Source of the DNA: Ignelater luminosus | Lineage: Eukaryota > Arthropoda > Insecta > Coleoptera > Elateridae | Reading direction: 5' to 3' | Length of the DNA stretch: 64,000 bases | Assembly (NCBI GenBank): GCA_011009095.1 | Contig: VTPC01000932.1 | Coordinates: 51,822 to 115,821 of the forward strand | In this document: positions 34,470 to 46,583 of the stretch, piece by piece | Numbering within the stretch: position 1 is the first letter of the stretch | Layout of the letters: each line of letters begins with the position of its first letter | Notes under the pieces: model-generated | Seen by the model: the letters and a program-made list of their open reading frames with translations, nothing else | Database searches by the model: none | What the model was told of the DNA's origin: nothing | Made by a program: the position numbers and the translations under genes

Positions 34470-35139
34470 CAGCGTATCCCAAATTCATGGTTTACCATTG
34501 GGATCTCAGAAACCATAAGAGATACTAAGTTGGTTAAATTAGAAAAAAGTTACCAATTGCTAGATATTCACAAAAAACGAAATTATTCAATTTTCTTTAA
34601 AGCAGAATATCTTAGGAATGAGCAGAGACAGAAAAGAATTTTAGAAAATTTACCCTCACACAAAAAAAAATATTTTTACGATCGTCTTCAAATACTGGTC
34701 AGCTACTTATTGGATGCTATTTGCTAATGCTAGGTAAAACATCTTAAAAGTATATTTTTTTTGTTTTAGTAATTGTTGCATAACAAAAGCAATTTATTTG
34801 ATAAAAATCCACGATTCTCATGTGTTTGATGTCATGGCGAAAATGGTTTTCACTTCTTAACTTGATAAAACAAAAGAATAACTATGTCAAGCCTTATGTT
34901 ACTGAAAAACATTTAAGCCATGCTATTCAGCAATATTAAATCAAGTAGACATTTCATAAAAGAAAAATTGGATAATTTTGTTTATAGTGAATATCTAGTA
35001 AGCTGTGAACCTTTCTGAAACAAGAAAAATGTCAGTAAATTGATCTCCAAAATAGGCAACTTTTTTCTAATTTAACTGGCTTCATATCTCTTACAGTTTT
35101 CAAGATGCCAATGGGAAGTCACAAATTTGGGACACACTG
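34470..35139. mobile_element. MITE, mariner-type ends, ~140 bp inverted repeats
   Basis: Ends CAGYGTRTCCCAAATTYRTG with TA at both junctions (34468-34469, 35140-35141). The inverted repeats (AAGAGATAC..., GTTAAATTAGAAAAAAGTT) run to about 140 bases with one inserted segment. No transposase. The right end of the element at 29706-30474/30592 has the same AAGAGATAC and GTTAAAT words, so they belong to one family. It may itself be nested in an older element: TACAGGGTAGTTCAC at 34317 against GACATCCTGTA at 35318. Confidence 0.7.
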
Positions 35140-35609
35140 TATATAGGATGCTATTTAAAGAAATTAAATCTATACAACTTCCACTAAAACAGGAAGTGTC
35201 CTTGAGCATTTCACTTAGTTGAAAAATGACAAATGTGGTGTCATTTCAATATCCCAAGTTTCAGAACTTTATTTCGCAGTAGAAGCAAATGGCGAATTGT
35301 TTCTGCTTTTCGTTGACATCCTGTAAAATAAGGTGTTGCAAATATTTTGTTATCTGTTTTTATATAATGACATGTGAACAGCTGATAAACATACCTGTCA
35401 TATTACATGAACTGTTACTTGTAATTAACGATAAACGTACCAAATATTAAACCAGTATTACACGTCAAACTTTTTTTTTGTGTGGATCTTTGAAAAATAA
35501 AATTTATAAATATCCATCTACAACTAGATTGTGTAACATGTGCAACTTGTTTTTGTGTTTAAACATTTTTTAATGATTTTTTTTTTTACCATACACCGAG
35601 GTTGATGTA

Positions 35610-36470
35610 CAGCGTTGGACAGATTAAATTGAACAGCGCCTGTTAGGTAGGTAACCGGTTGTATCTGATGTGTTTGTCGGGTTGCCTAGATTTATCAAGG
35701 CCAAAATAAGTTATATTTTTAATTGGGTATTTTTTTTAAATTAAATGAGGAATTTTATAATAAAGTGACAGTATTACGTGATAAATAATAAACAGATAAT
35801 TCAGACACAACTAAATGATGGTGAAATTTATGAGTGTAGAAGAATAGATTGTTAAAAAAGGAATAAATTGTGCCAGTTTTAAGCTTCAGTGGAAAAAATC
35901 TTTTTTTTTTCGTAAAATAAAATAAAGTATCAAAAATATGCATAGAATTTTTTTAAATATGTATACAATCAATTTATAAAATGTTTCCGTGGCTAATTAA
36001 TGAAAAAAGGGCCGCGTTGCAGAAATGTCACAANNNNNNNNNNNNNNNNNNNNNNNNNNNNNNNNNNNNNNNNNNNNNNNNNNNNNNNNNNNNNNNNNNN
36101 NNNNNNNNNNNNNNNNNNNNNNNNNNNNNNNNNATTCTATGCATATTTTTGATACTTTATTTTATTTTACGAAAAAAAAAGATTTTTCCACTAAAGCTTA
36201 AAACTGGCACAATTTATTCCTTTTTTAACAATCTATTCTTCTACACTCATAAATTTCGCCATCATTTAGTTGTGTCTGAATTATCTGTTTATTATTTATC
36301 ACGTAATACTGTCACTTTATTATAAAATTCCTCATTTAATTTTAAAAAAATACCCAATTAAAAATATAACTTATTTCGGCCCTAATAAATCTAGGCAACC
36401 CGACAAACACATCAGATACGACCCGTTACCTACCTAACAGGCGCTGTTCAATTTAATCTGTCCAACGCTG
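35610..36470. mobile_element. Long palindromic MITE with 337 bp arms and an assembly gap in the centre
   Basis: CAGCGTTGGACAGATTAAAT begins the left arm (35610-35946) and, inverted, ends the right arm (36134-36470). The arms are equal in length and differ at only about ten positions. TA flanks both ends. The centre (35947-36133) includes 100 N. The gap probably reflects failure to read through the hairpin. No coding sequence; a Tc1/mariner-type non-autonomous element. Confidence 0.85.
36034..36133. other. Assembly gap (100 N)
   Basis: Exactly 100 N, a conventional gap of unknown size. Confidence 0.99.
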
Positions 36471-36472
36471 TA

Positions 36473-38800
36473 CATAAGTATGGTCATGGGAACTTGGAAA
36501 TAAGGTTTTTTTCCATTGACTACAATGTATACAGTCCAATGGCACACACCAAAGAAAAATAAAAAAGTAAAAGCATAAAAGCAAAAGATTAGGTAAACAC
36601 ATTAGGACACTAAATACTAGATGAACATTCTTCGCATTGGTGTCAATTTATCCATTGCCATTGAATCAATATTGATATAGTAATAAAAAGAGGAAAATGT
36701 TTATATTGCTTCCAATACTTGACTGTCATTTTGCTTAAAAATTTAAGCTAAACATGAAGATAAAATTCACCATAGTTGGGTCTTGCTCAAATGGAATCGG
36801 AAATAAAATCTGATGCAATTCAGTATGAAGAATTAGTAGGAAATGATACTCCATATGTTGCATTTTGAACCATCCTTGAAACATCATGTTTTTCAGCTTT
36901 CATTATACCCTTGATCTTCTCGTTCGGTTGCGGCCAAATTTAAATTTGGAAATGTTAATTATGATGATATATTTTGAATGAGCATGAAAGGTAGACATCC
37001 TGAATATCGAATAATTGCAGCACCTTAACTAAAAGGCCAAAGAAATTTTTTTAAATTTTTTTTGGTCCCTTGAGCCAAGTATTTTTTAATATAATAAACT
37101 CTCCAATCTAGTTGTAATAAGTCGAGCATTGAAACAATTCTAGTAAAATAAGTCAATTCTCACTTTCTTTCATGACTTTATAGGAGATTTACAAGGGAAT
37201 ATTAGAAAGTAAAATACTTTTCTCAAAGGCAGACTCTTCTACCCAACATGAAGAAATCACACGAAGTTGACCTTTCTAATCTTTCCCACAGTTGCAGTAA
37301 ACACATTTTATGTATATGCTGAATTTGATGTTAATAAGATAAAAAACTAAAAGTTATCTATTATTTATTATAATGATGGCAAGAGATGAAGACTTCTAAA
37401 TGCAAAACACCTTGATATAATACATAAAATACACATCTGCTTGTTCTCACTGTTCATCATTTGAAGTTGTAGGTGGAATACAAAATTAGTTCACCTGCTT
37501 TGGTGGTTTCAGGTCACGCGTCAGTCACAGATGTTAGCAAATATGATGTAAATCAATAAATCAGTAAATTGTTGAAAATGAATATTTTATTGCATTATCC
37601 TTTGTAGTTTGTTTTATCCGTTTTGTGGTACTAATATGGATGCAAAAACGTGAGAGCTATTTAAAGCAGATTCTTATGACTAGTGGTGTCAGTATCAGAA
37701 TTATTTGAAGTCAAGTCTAATTTGACCCAAGATCTACAGTTGGTTCAGTATGCAAGTTTGTTGTAGAATAGTATTAAAAACAGAATTATCAATTTCTTAT
37801 GGCTTTTTAGTCTTGGGTATGACAGGAAAATAAAATCTTTTTCTGCCTCAATGCAGCACAAAATTAAAAATAATGATAGTTTCCTACAAAATATACATTT
37901 TTTAAATAGTATCTAGAATGTTATTCTTAAATTGTGCACCATGAACCTCTTATTGGAACATTGCCATAAAATATTTATTCTCAGACTTTATTAAACAGGA
38001 AAAAAATGTACAGTGGTTAGTTCTCACTTGTGAGAAAATATTGAAACAAATTTGAGAATCACTGACCTAAAACAAAGATGTTGTAGGGAAAAAAAAGTTG
38101 ACTATCATCATCTTGACAAACATCAAATTATCAGCATATAGAGCAGAATTTTCGGTTTTTTTTTGTTACGGAACACTACAGTTTGCAATATATTTATCAA
38201 AGTCCATAAATAATAATAGTATGCTATGAAATGTAGATCATCCTATTAGCAACAATCAGCATTATTTTTATTATTTTATAACAATTTATATTGAAAATCA
38301 AGAAATTCTTAAAAATTGATTACTGTAATAGTAGCTTTGAATGTGATTTTGAACACATTTTGAAGATGCATGCCTTTCACAGCATACTATTATTTACAGA
38401 CCTTGATACCTGCAGAGTACTTATGTACAGAATTTGGAAAATGTTGATGGACAGCACACTCGCAAATACAATTCTGATTTCATAATGATACACTGCCTGG
38501 TGTATCCATAATAAAAAAGTCTCATTAATTATCTTAAACTCATCAAACATAATATTCATTACTTACGTTGTTAAATTATTGCATTTGCTGTTTAAATATT
38601 TAACTTTCATGAACTGACCTTAAATTATTAATAAAGAGGAAAGTTACTTGCACTGCGCTTTTTTATTTCTTAATGACTTAATTTGCTGATTAGATATTTC
38701 TAAATTGTACTTATCTGCTTTGTACAGATAATATAATATACATATTAGAAAGTCGCTTCCTATTTCCTTTATTTATTAAATGTAGTGGTGATTGTATTAG
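36473..38800. other. LRRFIP intron, no gene seen
   Basis: A/T-rich sequence between terminal exons 7a and 7b, with no recognisable coding or transposon end beyond the palindrome. Confidence 0.5.
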
Positions 38801-38899
38801 GTGAATGGTTTAAGTTACAAAGTTCAAGCATTAGAAGCCTCAAAAACGGCTCTTTCTCAACATTGTGATCGTCTGCGCAAGTCCTTGGGAGTTCCTTAA
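38801..38899 (+). CDS. Lrrfip: LRRFIP alternative terminal exon 7b
   Basis: Acceptor TTGTATTAG; phase 0 with exon 6. Reads VNGLSYKVQALEASKTALSQ then HCDRLRKSLGVP and TAA, 32 residues that extend the helix and end in a short basic tail. Would give a 391-residue protein. It has good coding character but no named counterpart in my memory. Confidence 0.6.
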   Translation: MNGLSYKVQALEASKTALSQHCDRLRKSLGVP

Positions 38900-39129
38900 A
38901 GATCCTTTCCAGTAGTAGCTAGTAATGTACTTTTCTTGTCTTTGTGACTAACACATTATTATTCATTTCCTTATTTTTATCCGTCTTATATTTTTAAAAC
39001 TTTTTTAATTAGATACTAACAATAATTTCAACAATAAGAATTTTTTGTTAACTTCCATTTGAGATATGCATCCGATTGCTTGTTTACAACTTTTGATTTC
39101 TGGAAGTTTAAAGAAAATTATTTTTGTAG

Positions 39130-39240
39130 GCAAGGGAAGCACAAAATCGAGCAGAAGAATTAGAGACATCAAATACTCATCTTCTGAAAAGGTTAGATAA
39201 ACTTAAAAATGCCAAATCAACTTTACTAAAAGAACTTTGA
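39130..39240 (+). CDS. Lrrfip: LRRFIP canonical terminal exon 7c
   Basis: Acceptor TTTTTGTAG; phase 0. AREAQNRAEELETSNTHLLK then RLDKLKNAKSTLLKEL and TGA, closely matching the vertebrate C-terminus (EELE..N.HL.KRL.K.K). This is the conserved end of the long coiled coil and probably the main form. Confidence 0.88.
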   Translation, partial: AREAQNRAEELETSNTHLLKRLDKLKNAKSTLLKEL

Positions 39241-40136
39241 CAATCAAGTGAAAAATAGAATAGAACATTTTTATACTATATGAATATCGCTCAAGCAAGG
39301 AAGAAAAAATTTTTTACTTCACCTAAAAATGTGAAATTGCAAATTTATTCATGTGAGATTTTTTAGATTGTGTGTTGTTGGCTCCAAGATTTTATACTTT
39401 TTTTTATTATTATAATTATTATTATTACTATTATTATACTTGATTGTAATTTGTTTGCTTAAGTCATCACTAACTGCATACGAAAAAACAAGCCTAAGCG
39501 AGAAAGCTGTACTTATTATTAAAGAATTTTAAAGTGCGAGAAACCAAATGCAAAACAATTGTGTTTCTACTAGTTTTTAGTCTTTTTACTCGTCTATTTA
39601 CGAAATAAAAATGAAATATATTAAATTTTATGCTGTTTCTATAATTATTTATTGTTAACATTGTTTTTAAAATGTAAATATTTGTGTAGATTGTACCTCA
39701 GGTTAAGTCATAAAAAACCATTTCCATCACCTTCATAATTTAATACCGCAAAAGAATTGTAATTACTACCAAGCTTAATTAACACATCATAATATAATGT
39801 ACATACCTGTTAATGTGGAAGAGTATAATTTTAAACCGTTACTTGGTTGTGAACTTGCTATTTTTGTTTATTGTTTTTGTTTAGTTTTGAGAAGAAATAA
39901 TATTATACTTGCACTTTAGCATAATGCAAAAGCAATAAACAAGGTGTAATCAAATAAAATCGAAATCACATTGATTTCCAAGTCGAATTTTATCTGTACT
40001 GTTATTGATTTGTTAGAGACTGTAGTAATACATGATTTTAATTTAATTACTATCTAGCCATTATTTGGAAAATTTTGTGATTTTGGTTTATTTTATATAC
40101 AATATTATTCATTAATTGTACAAAAAGCGGCTTGTA

Positions 40137-40160
40137 AATAAAATGTGATTTTTTTTGTGT
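40137..40160 (+). terminator. Poly(A) signal and downstream T/GT element, LRRFIP
   Basis: AATAAA at 40137-40142 followed within a few bases by TGTGATTTTTTTTGTGT, the layout of a strong polyadenylation site. This gives a ~900 base 3' UTR after exon 7c. An earlier AATAAA occurs near 39934. Confidence 0.6.
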
Positions 40161-42116
40161 ATACTTGAAATATTAAAATTGGTAAAGGTACTATAAAAAA
40201 AAATTAAACAAATAAAACTAATTTATATGAAAATGTGTTTCTGTTTACACCTTAAAGTGTTGTATTTACTTCCTTTTCATAATACTCTGATTCCATAATA
40301 TCTGTATCGATTTTAAATTAGAATTCAATAAGTTATTTTCACAAAACTTCTATTTCTTTTGCTGTAGTATTCTCAACTCGTTTTAATTGTTTCCCAGGGC
40401 ACTGTTGGAAAAACTTTCTTTTAATGCACTTACTGCCATAATGCATATAGAAAATATCCGAATTCCTAAATAGTAGGATGCAGTGACTCAATATCAATTT
40501 CACTTTTTAACCATTTTGGTTGCTACTGACAGTAATCTAAATGAAATTTTGTTCATTATTACTTTGTTAAACTGCAGTGTATTTGTAACATGTTACGATG
40601 TTACTCATGTCGACCAGTCAACAAGTTGTTTAACGGAATATACTAACGAGTCATTGCTAACTGAATGGACCTTTGCAAAAACCTTTCAAAACTTAGTTTT
40701 TTATATTGCAAATTAATTAAAATTATTTATTTGCTGCATTCTTAGTGTAAAAACGAATTAATTTTAAATTTTGTTTTTAGACATCATCACTATAATTTTT
40801 GCTTAGATGTTAGATCAAGCACCTTATTTATTAGAAATTTAAGAAAACGTGAAGCATGAATAAATAGGAAGGTAATTTTGGAACATTCTTTCTGCATTGA
40901 TATCCAATTACTTCAGGTTGACAACACTAATGACCAGTGATAATATATCAAGTGTCAACAATTGTCCGTTTCAAAATGGAAAAAGGTTAAACCACATAAA
41001 CATGTAATTCTGAAGAATTTCTGCTGTATTATTAAAATTTTGTATAAGATTTCTGAAATTTAGCCCTGGAGTCTGAATATTTTGGTCCCTGTATGATATA
41101 ACATTATACACAATTATAATTAATCAGCAGACATAAGTCAAAAGTTGCAAATAGAAGGTTCCGACAAGTAACAGAGGTTATGTTTACAATATTGAAAGTT
41201 AAATTATATCAAAATAGCAGGTAGCAGACAGTTTGCGGGGGGAAGATTATTTACAGACCTTGGAAGTTACCTATTCCCTTCTTGACAATTAAATTAATGC
41301 CTGGTTGTCATATGTATGATAAAATTATTCAAAGCAAGAAATTTAAAATAAATTAAAAACACAAAACAAATAACTTGCAAGGATAAAGGTATTGTGCTCC
41401 AACAAGAATATCTTGAAGAAATTAACACAATTAGTATTAAAATAATTCTGGAAACGAGACTGCAAAATTGACTAATGTTTGAGATGTCATCGTCACGTCT
41501 TAAACCGTAAGTATCCTAGAACCAGTGCTACCAATCATGGTGTACTAATCACAGCCTCCTCTGAATTATTATTTTCTTGATCTCATAGTACTTGATATCT
41601 ATATTAACTCGATTTTATTCCCAGCAACTGCTTAATACTGCAAATAAAATTTGAGACCAAAGTCCAGGCTATCATGATGTTAAAACCAGGTTTGGATTTA
41701 GGTATTGGGTGATGTTACTGTATAAATCTCCATGCATAACATTATTGTATTTTACCTTGTGGTTTTAATTGTTATTATAAAATTTTATTTTAAAACGATT
41801 TATTTAAGAAATTTTGTCCTTCCTAAAAACTGTCTCTCAAATGACACCCTGGATCCTGTCCTCCAGTTTGTACTAATAATCTTGATGAAACATTTTTTTA
41901 AATAGTACTTATGGACACATGAAAAAGCGTAGCAGATCTTGCTTCAAAGATGCATAGTTTCCAATACACAGCGAAGAATAATTCTCTTGTTATTTTTCTT
42001 TAGAATATAAAAGAACCTGTAATGGAGCAGTGTAACAGTATTGTATAAAGAACAATTGAACATAAAGGTATTTTATTTAAAAGCCTTTTATTATACTTTT
42101 AGCATTCATCTCCTGT
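40161..42116. other. Intergenic sequence, nothing recognised
   Basis: A/T-rich, with only short chance frames (for example 40483-40716). Boundary between the LRRFIP gene and the next element. Confidence 0.5.
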
Positions 42117-44945
42117 CCCACACAGCACAGAAATGTTGCATTAATGTTTCTTAAATACTACATTGAAACAATGGAAATGGCAGAAATAGTCCTGAAATGT
42201 TTCAGGAATGTTGCAGAAATAGACTCATGTCCCCTTGCAGTTATATTTCATTGCAATATTGATGAAAGGTATGCTGGAAATATTACAGAAATATAAAAAA
42301 AAAGCATTCTAGAAATGCTTCCTAGCAATATTGCAGAAACATTGAAAATATTGTTTTAATAGATATTTGTTCAACAATATTGATTTAATTATTATAAAAC
42401 TATAATCGAAATTTTGCTATCTAATAATTTATTTGAATAAAGCTACCTCAAAATGTAGGCAAAGAAATAATTAGATGAAATATTAAACAACAACAACATT
42501 GCAAAGCTCTGATTATGATTTTATAATAATTATTATTGAAACATTAGAGAAAGACATGTTCAAATATTATTACAACAAACTTATTGTACTAGGTATTACA
42601 AATTGACTAAACAAAATCATCTTGAGTTAAATATAACATTGAAAACAATATATACAGGTGATGTATTTGATTCCACAAAATCTAAAGACTTATCTTAATG
42701 AGTGTTATTCTTTTAAATTTCTTACTAATTTACTAACTATTAAAAATCAATACTATAAATAATAATAAACAATATTCGTATGCTGTGCTAACTACATACA
42801 CTACCTACACAATTTTCTCCAAAGTTCTAGAATTCATTTTCTGAAAAAATATGACTCTTTAATCTAATAGTTTATAATCATGTAATTTACCTACAACCAT
42901 TTCTCGATTACGTAGTAAACCCACTTCTCTATGACCTTGCTGGTTGCTTGTTCAGTAGTCTCGGGATAATGGAGATATATCACCCTTAAACAACAAAATA
43001 ATTAACACTTTTACGTTTAAGTATAAACTATTATAAAACTATAAAGCTATTCTTTTACATACAGGCTAGGTAGTATTCGAAGATCTAAGAATACTTTAGG
43101 ATTTAGAATACTGTTTTGAATACTTTCAAAGTATTTAGTAATTTGTATTTGAATCCTTTTAACAAATAAGTACTTAATTAATAATTAGTAATATTAGTGT
43201 GTGATTAAAGTACTCAGTATTTAGTATTCAAAATCTTTGGAATACTTAGTACCTAGTTAGTTACTCCACAATTATAGTGTTTATTGTGCTAAATAAATAA
43301 ATACAGATAGGATGCTTTTATTATATCTAGCCATTAACTAAGGTAAATATTGCAGAGTGTTCACACGTAGGGAGCGTTTGTGTTTTTTGACGGGAATTCG
43401 GAGCAGGGGCGTTTTATGGATTCCAGATGTTGCACATGAACCTACGCGCTGGGCTCTGAAAATGCCAGGTAGCCACATAGTAAAAAATGATGATTTGCTC
43501 TCAATCATAGGGTCTTCTTTATTTTAATGAAAATTAGCCATCAAAACTTCGGTTCTACAGTGTTCATTGGCTACTAACAAGCTAATCCTATAAGGCCGTA
43601 ACTATTGAATATCAAAAAAAAAAAACGTTGGTTCTTTTTACAAATTGGTCAATTAATTAATATTATTATTGTGTGATTAAAGTATTCGATATTTTCTGTT
43701 TGAAATCTTTCAGAATACTTACTAAACAGTAGTGTATGATTTAATTTTAGCGTTTGTTGTGCCTAATAAATAAATATAGATGGGATGTCTTTATTAACAT
43801 TATTAACAACGGTAAACATTAATAATAAAAAGAGGTAAATATTGCAGCGCGTCCACACTCGAAAGTAGCGTTTGTGTTTTCTGGCGGGAATTTGTAGCCG
43901 CTCCGGCTTCCTGGATGCGTTTTATCCCTGAAGGGTTTTATGTATTCCAGATGTTGCATAAGATCTTCTGAAATCCATGGGTCACACACGCTGCTTCAAA
44001 AATACCAGATCGTCACATATGATTTGCTTTCAATCACAAGGTCTTTTTTTATTTTAATGAAAAGGAGGCATCTACTTCAGTTTCACAATATTCTATGGCT
44101 AATAAGCTAGTCTTATATGAGTATATTAAATTAAAAAAAAATCTGGTTTGACCTCTTTTACGAATTATAGTCAGAATCAAAGTCGGGAGGCACTAAAAAA
44201 TAACATTACATGAAACCAATTTTAGAAAAACAAGATCCTCATAATAAAGACAACATATATAAATAAATAAAAACACTATATTCTGAATACTTTTTTTTGC
44301 TAAGTATTTATTATTCAAGTAATTCCAAATATTTTTTGTTACGGTATTTTTTTTTAATATTCAACCCAACTATGTTTACATATTATATACCATTTCCCTT
44401 TTGTAACTGTTAGATTTACAATATAATCGTTCCTCTATCAAGGGATTCTTGAGGATATAACAAATAAACTGTGTAATAAATGCATTTACATTCATATTTT
44501 ACTTTATTTCTGAATACCAAAATAATAGATTTAAAGATGACATGCAAAATGAGTTAAAGTTCTACTAAATAAATATTTTGAGGAAATTTCAATATTTATT
44601 ATAAGAAAAAGTTTTAATACTTACCTTGCAAAAAACTACGAATATCATCTACCGCACACTCTAACACTTACATGCACCTGAGTGAAGTGAGGATGCTCCA
44701 GGAACAGTCAGCAAGTGGTAACACTTAAATCATCAAGTTCAAATACTGCAGAAATGTCACCGCTATGTTCCAAATGTCGTATTTCATAATAGATATTTCA
44801 AGAATGTTGCTGTTATGTTGCAAAAGTTATATTTCACAAGAGATATTTCAAGAATCTTGCAGGAACATATCATGGTAACATGCAACATTTATGAAACAAT
44901 GCAATATATCTGAAACATTTCTGAGACAAAATGTGCTGTGTGGGA
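42117..44945. mobile_element. CCCACAYAGCA-ended DNA element with subterminal GAAATGTTGCA repeats
   Basis: The left end CCCACACAGCACA is repeated inverted at the right end (TGTGCTGTGTGGG). For ~250 bases inside each end the sequence is packed with degenerate copies of a GAAATGTTGCAG/GGAATRTTGCAG word at roughly 12-13 base spacing. The interior (~2.3 kb) has no sizeable frame; it contains AGTACT-rich stretches and a tandem duplication. No clear target-site duplication. The superfamily is undetermined; it shares its ends with the element at 54790-57182. Confidence 0.7.
43186..44150. repeat. Two ~475 bp units in direct tandem
   Basis: Unit 1 (about 43186-43660) and unit 2 (about 43661-44150) share the order GTGTGATTAAAGTA, AAATAAATA(C/T)AGATRGGATG, GGTAAATATTGCAG, GTTTGTGTTTT, CGGGAATT, ATTCCAGATGTTGCA, CCAG, TTTGCTYTCAATCA and GGTCTTYTTTATTTTAATGAAAA. 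They differ by many substitutions and an insertion in unit 2 around 43905-43935, so the duplication is old. Confidence 0.7.
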
Positions 44946-45987
44946 TATTATCTACTATGAATATGTGTTATCATGTATGTATACGTACTGTATATATAAT
45001 GAAAGAAAAATCTGCAGAATAAAATAGAATGGTTGCAAATGACAGACTTAGTCCATGGTTTACCTTTCTTATCTTTCAGTATTAAAGATTGCAAACTGGC
45101 TGTAAGGCTTTTTTTGAGCCCTTTTAATGTTGGATACTGGAAAAAGATACACAAGACTGTAATAGATTCTAATTAAATTACCATTATGAGAATACATTCT
45201 GTAGATTTACTACGCTCTAATATGAAACACTCTGTATACAATGTAGTTGTAGTAGTGTAAGCAATAATAATAATAATATAAAAAAGGTTTTAAAAGTAAT
45301 TTCTGAATCTTAAGTTGACACTATATAATATAAAAATAAAAATAAAGTAAATCTCAACAATATGTTATTTGTTGCTGTAATTGTAGATTACTTCTTAATT
45401 GTTTCTTGTATCTTAAGAACAATTTAGATTAATTTTTTACTAAACTTCTAAGTTTGTATAATTAAAAAAAATCATTTCTCAAAAAAGATTCAATGTATTT
45501 CTGATTTCCCACTTATATTACCTACGCTCAAACATCTGTGTTGAATAAATTAAGCTACAGTTGCTTTGCTCATGCTTGAAACGAATGAATTATTTCTTTA
45601 TGTTTATCCGGTTTTTAATTTATTTATTCAATATTTTTCTATCTAAAAATACCCCTATTATTTTCATTTTCCGCCTTCCATAATGTGTTGAGTATCTATC
45701 TGAAAGATGGAGCCACTATCGCTGTTTTTTTAAATAAAATTGTGACGGCAGAGGGGATAGTTTTTATTGTGGTAGGGGTTGTTTGCATTCCTCTTTGTAA
45801 TCGAAGAATATCGAGGTCAGAATAGAGCGAATAAAACACTCACGGTTTAATATTGTGTAATAAACGTTGAAGTGTTTGTGTACATTAATTAGTTTGGATA
45901 ACAAGATTTAACCACTTGTTAAATTACTTTCCATTAAAAACCGTATATTTACGATTTTTCTTGTGGAATTAACATATTTTCAGCAAA

Positions 45988-46050
45988 ATGGTGTCAGCGG
46001 GAATGACTTGTATCAAATATTTACTTTTTTGCTTCAACCTGTTGTTTGCC
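45988..46050 (+). CDS. Tetraspanin exon 1
   Basis: MVSAGMTCIKYLLFCFNLLF plus A: the cytoplasmic N-terminus with a membrane-proximal Cys (possible palmitoylation) and the start of membrane segment 1, with the tetraspanin KYLLFxFNLLF pattern. Donor GTACGT. Confidence 0.92.
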
Positions 46051-46162
46051 GTACGTATTAATATTTGCTTAAATCAAGTCAATTATTACATTATACATAT
46101 AAGACGTTATTGATTTAGATGTTCATTTAGCAATGTTAATAATTCTCTCATATTTCAAACAG

Positions 46163-46351
46163 GTATCAGGAATTGCAATATTAACAGTAGGAGCAGTTAT
46201 TCACGCACTTTATTATCATTACTCAGAATTTGTTGATCCGAGCTTTGGCTCTGCTCCGCTTGTATTGATAATTGTTGGTGTCATCGTTTTTATTGTTGCT
46301 TTCTTTGGATGTTGTGGCGCAGTCCGGGAAAATCATTGTATGATCATCACA
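46163..46351 (+). CDS. Tetraspanin exon 2
   Basis: 63 codons: rest of membrane segment 1, small loop, segment 2 and the family signature FFGCCGAVRENHCM. Acceptor CAAACAG, donor GTGAGT. Confidence 0.95.
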
Positions 46352-46412
46352 GTGAGTATTCTGTTTTAATTATGAGTTAGTTATAGTGATTAATTAATTT
46401 TTAAAATTTTAG

Positions 46413-46583
46413 TTCTCAGTGTTTCTGTTGATCATCTTCAGTTTGGAACTAGCCGCTGGCATTGCTGGATATGTTCGTCGAAGTGAAGTTGAAACCATGC
46501 TTGAAAATCGTCTCAATCATACCATGTATGATTATTATAGCAAACCTGAAATTCAGCGCTCTTGGGACATAATGCAACACGAG
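46413..46583 (+). CDS. Tetraspanin exon 3
   Basis: 57 codons: membrane segment 3 (FSVFLLIIFSLELAAGIAGY) and the first helix of the large loop, ending SWDIMQHE just before the CCG motif. Donor GTAAAT. Confidence 0.95.

Larger units (their letters stand above)
2124..39240 (+). other. Lrrfip: Gene span: LRRFIP (leucine-rich-repeat flightless-interacting protein) homologue
   Basis: Spliced gene for the coiled-coil scaffold family that binds the LRR region of Flightless-I and, in vertebrates, acts in actin, Wnt and innate-immune signalling in the cytoplasm. Recognition rests on the basic exon-2 block ([20 protein letters not shown]...RELERQQ), nearly the vertebrate LRRFIP signature, and on the terminal exon ending in HLLKRLDKLKNAKSTLL. 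The main form joins 2124-2204, 32031-32258, 32461-32570, 32637-32944, 33001-33165, 33657-33841 and 39130-39240. Every junction has GT/AG and keeps frame, giving 395 residues, close to short vertebrate LRRFIP2 isoforms. An alternative start exon (31575-31943) and two other terminal exons (34006-34065, 38801-38899) also fit. Intron 1 is ~29.8 kb and full of transposons; introns 2-5 are mostly under 500 bp. The exon model comes from sequence only, with no transcript support. Confidence 0.9.
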
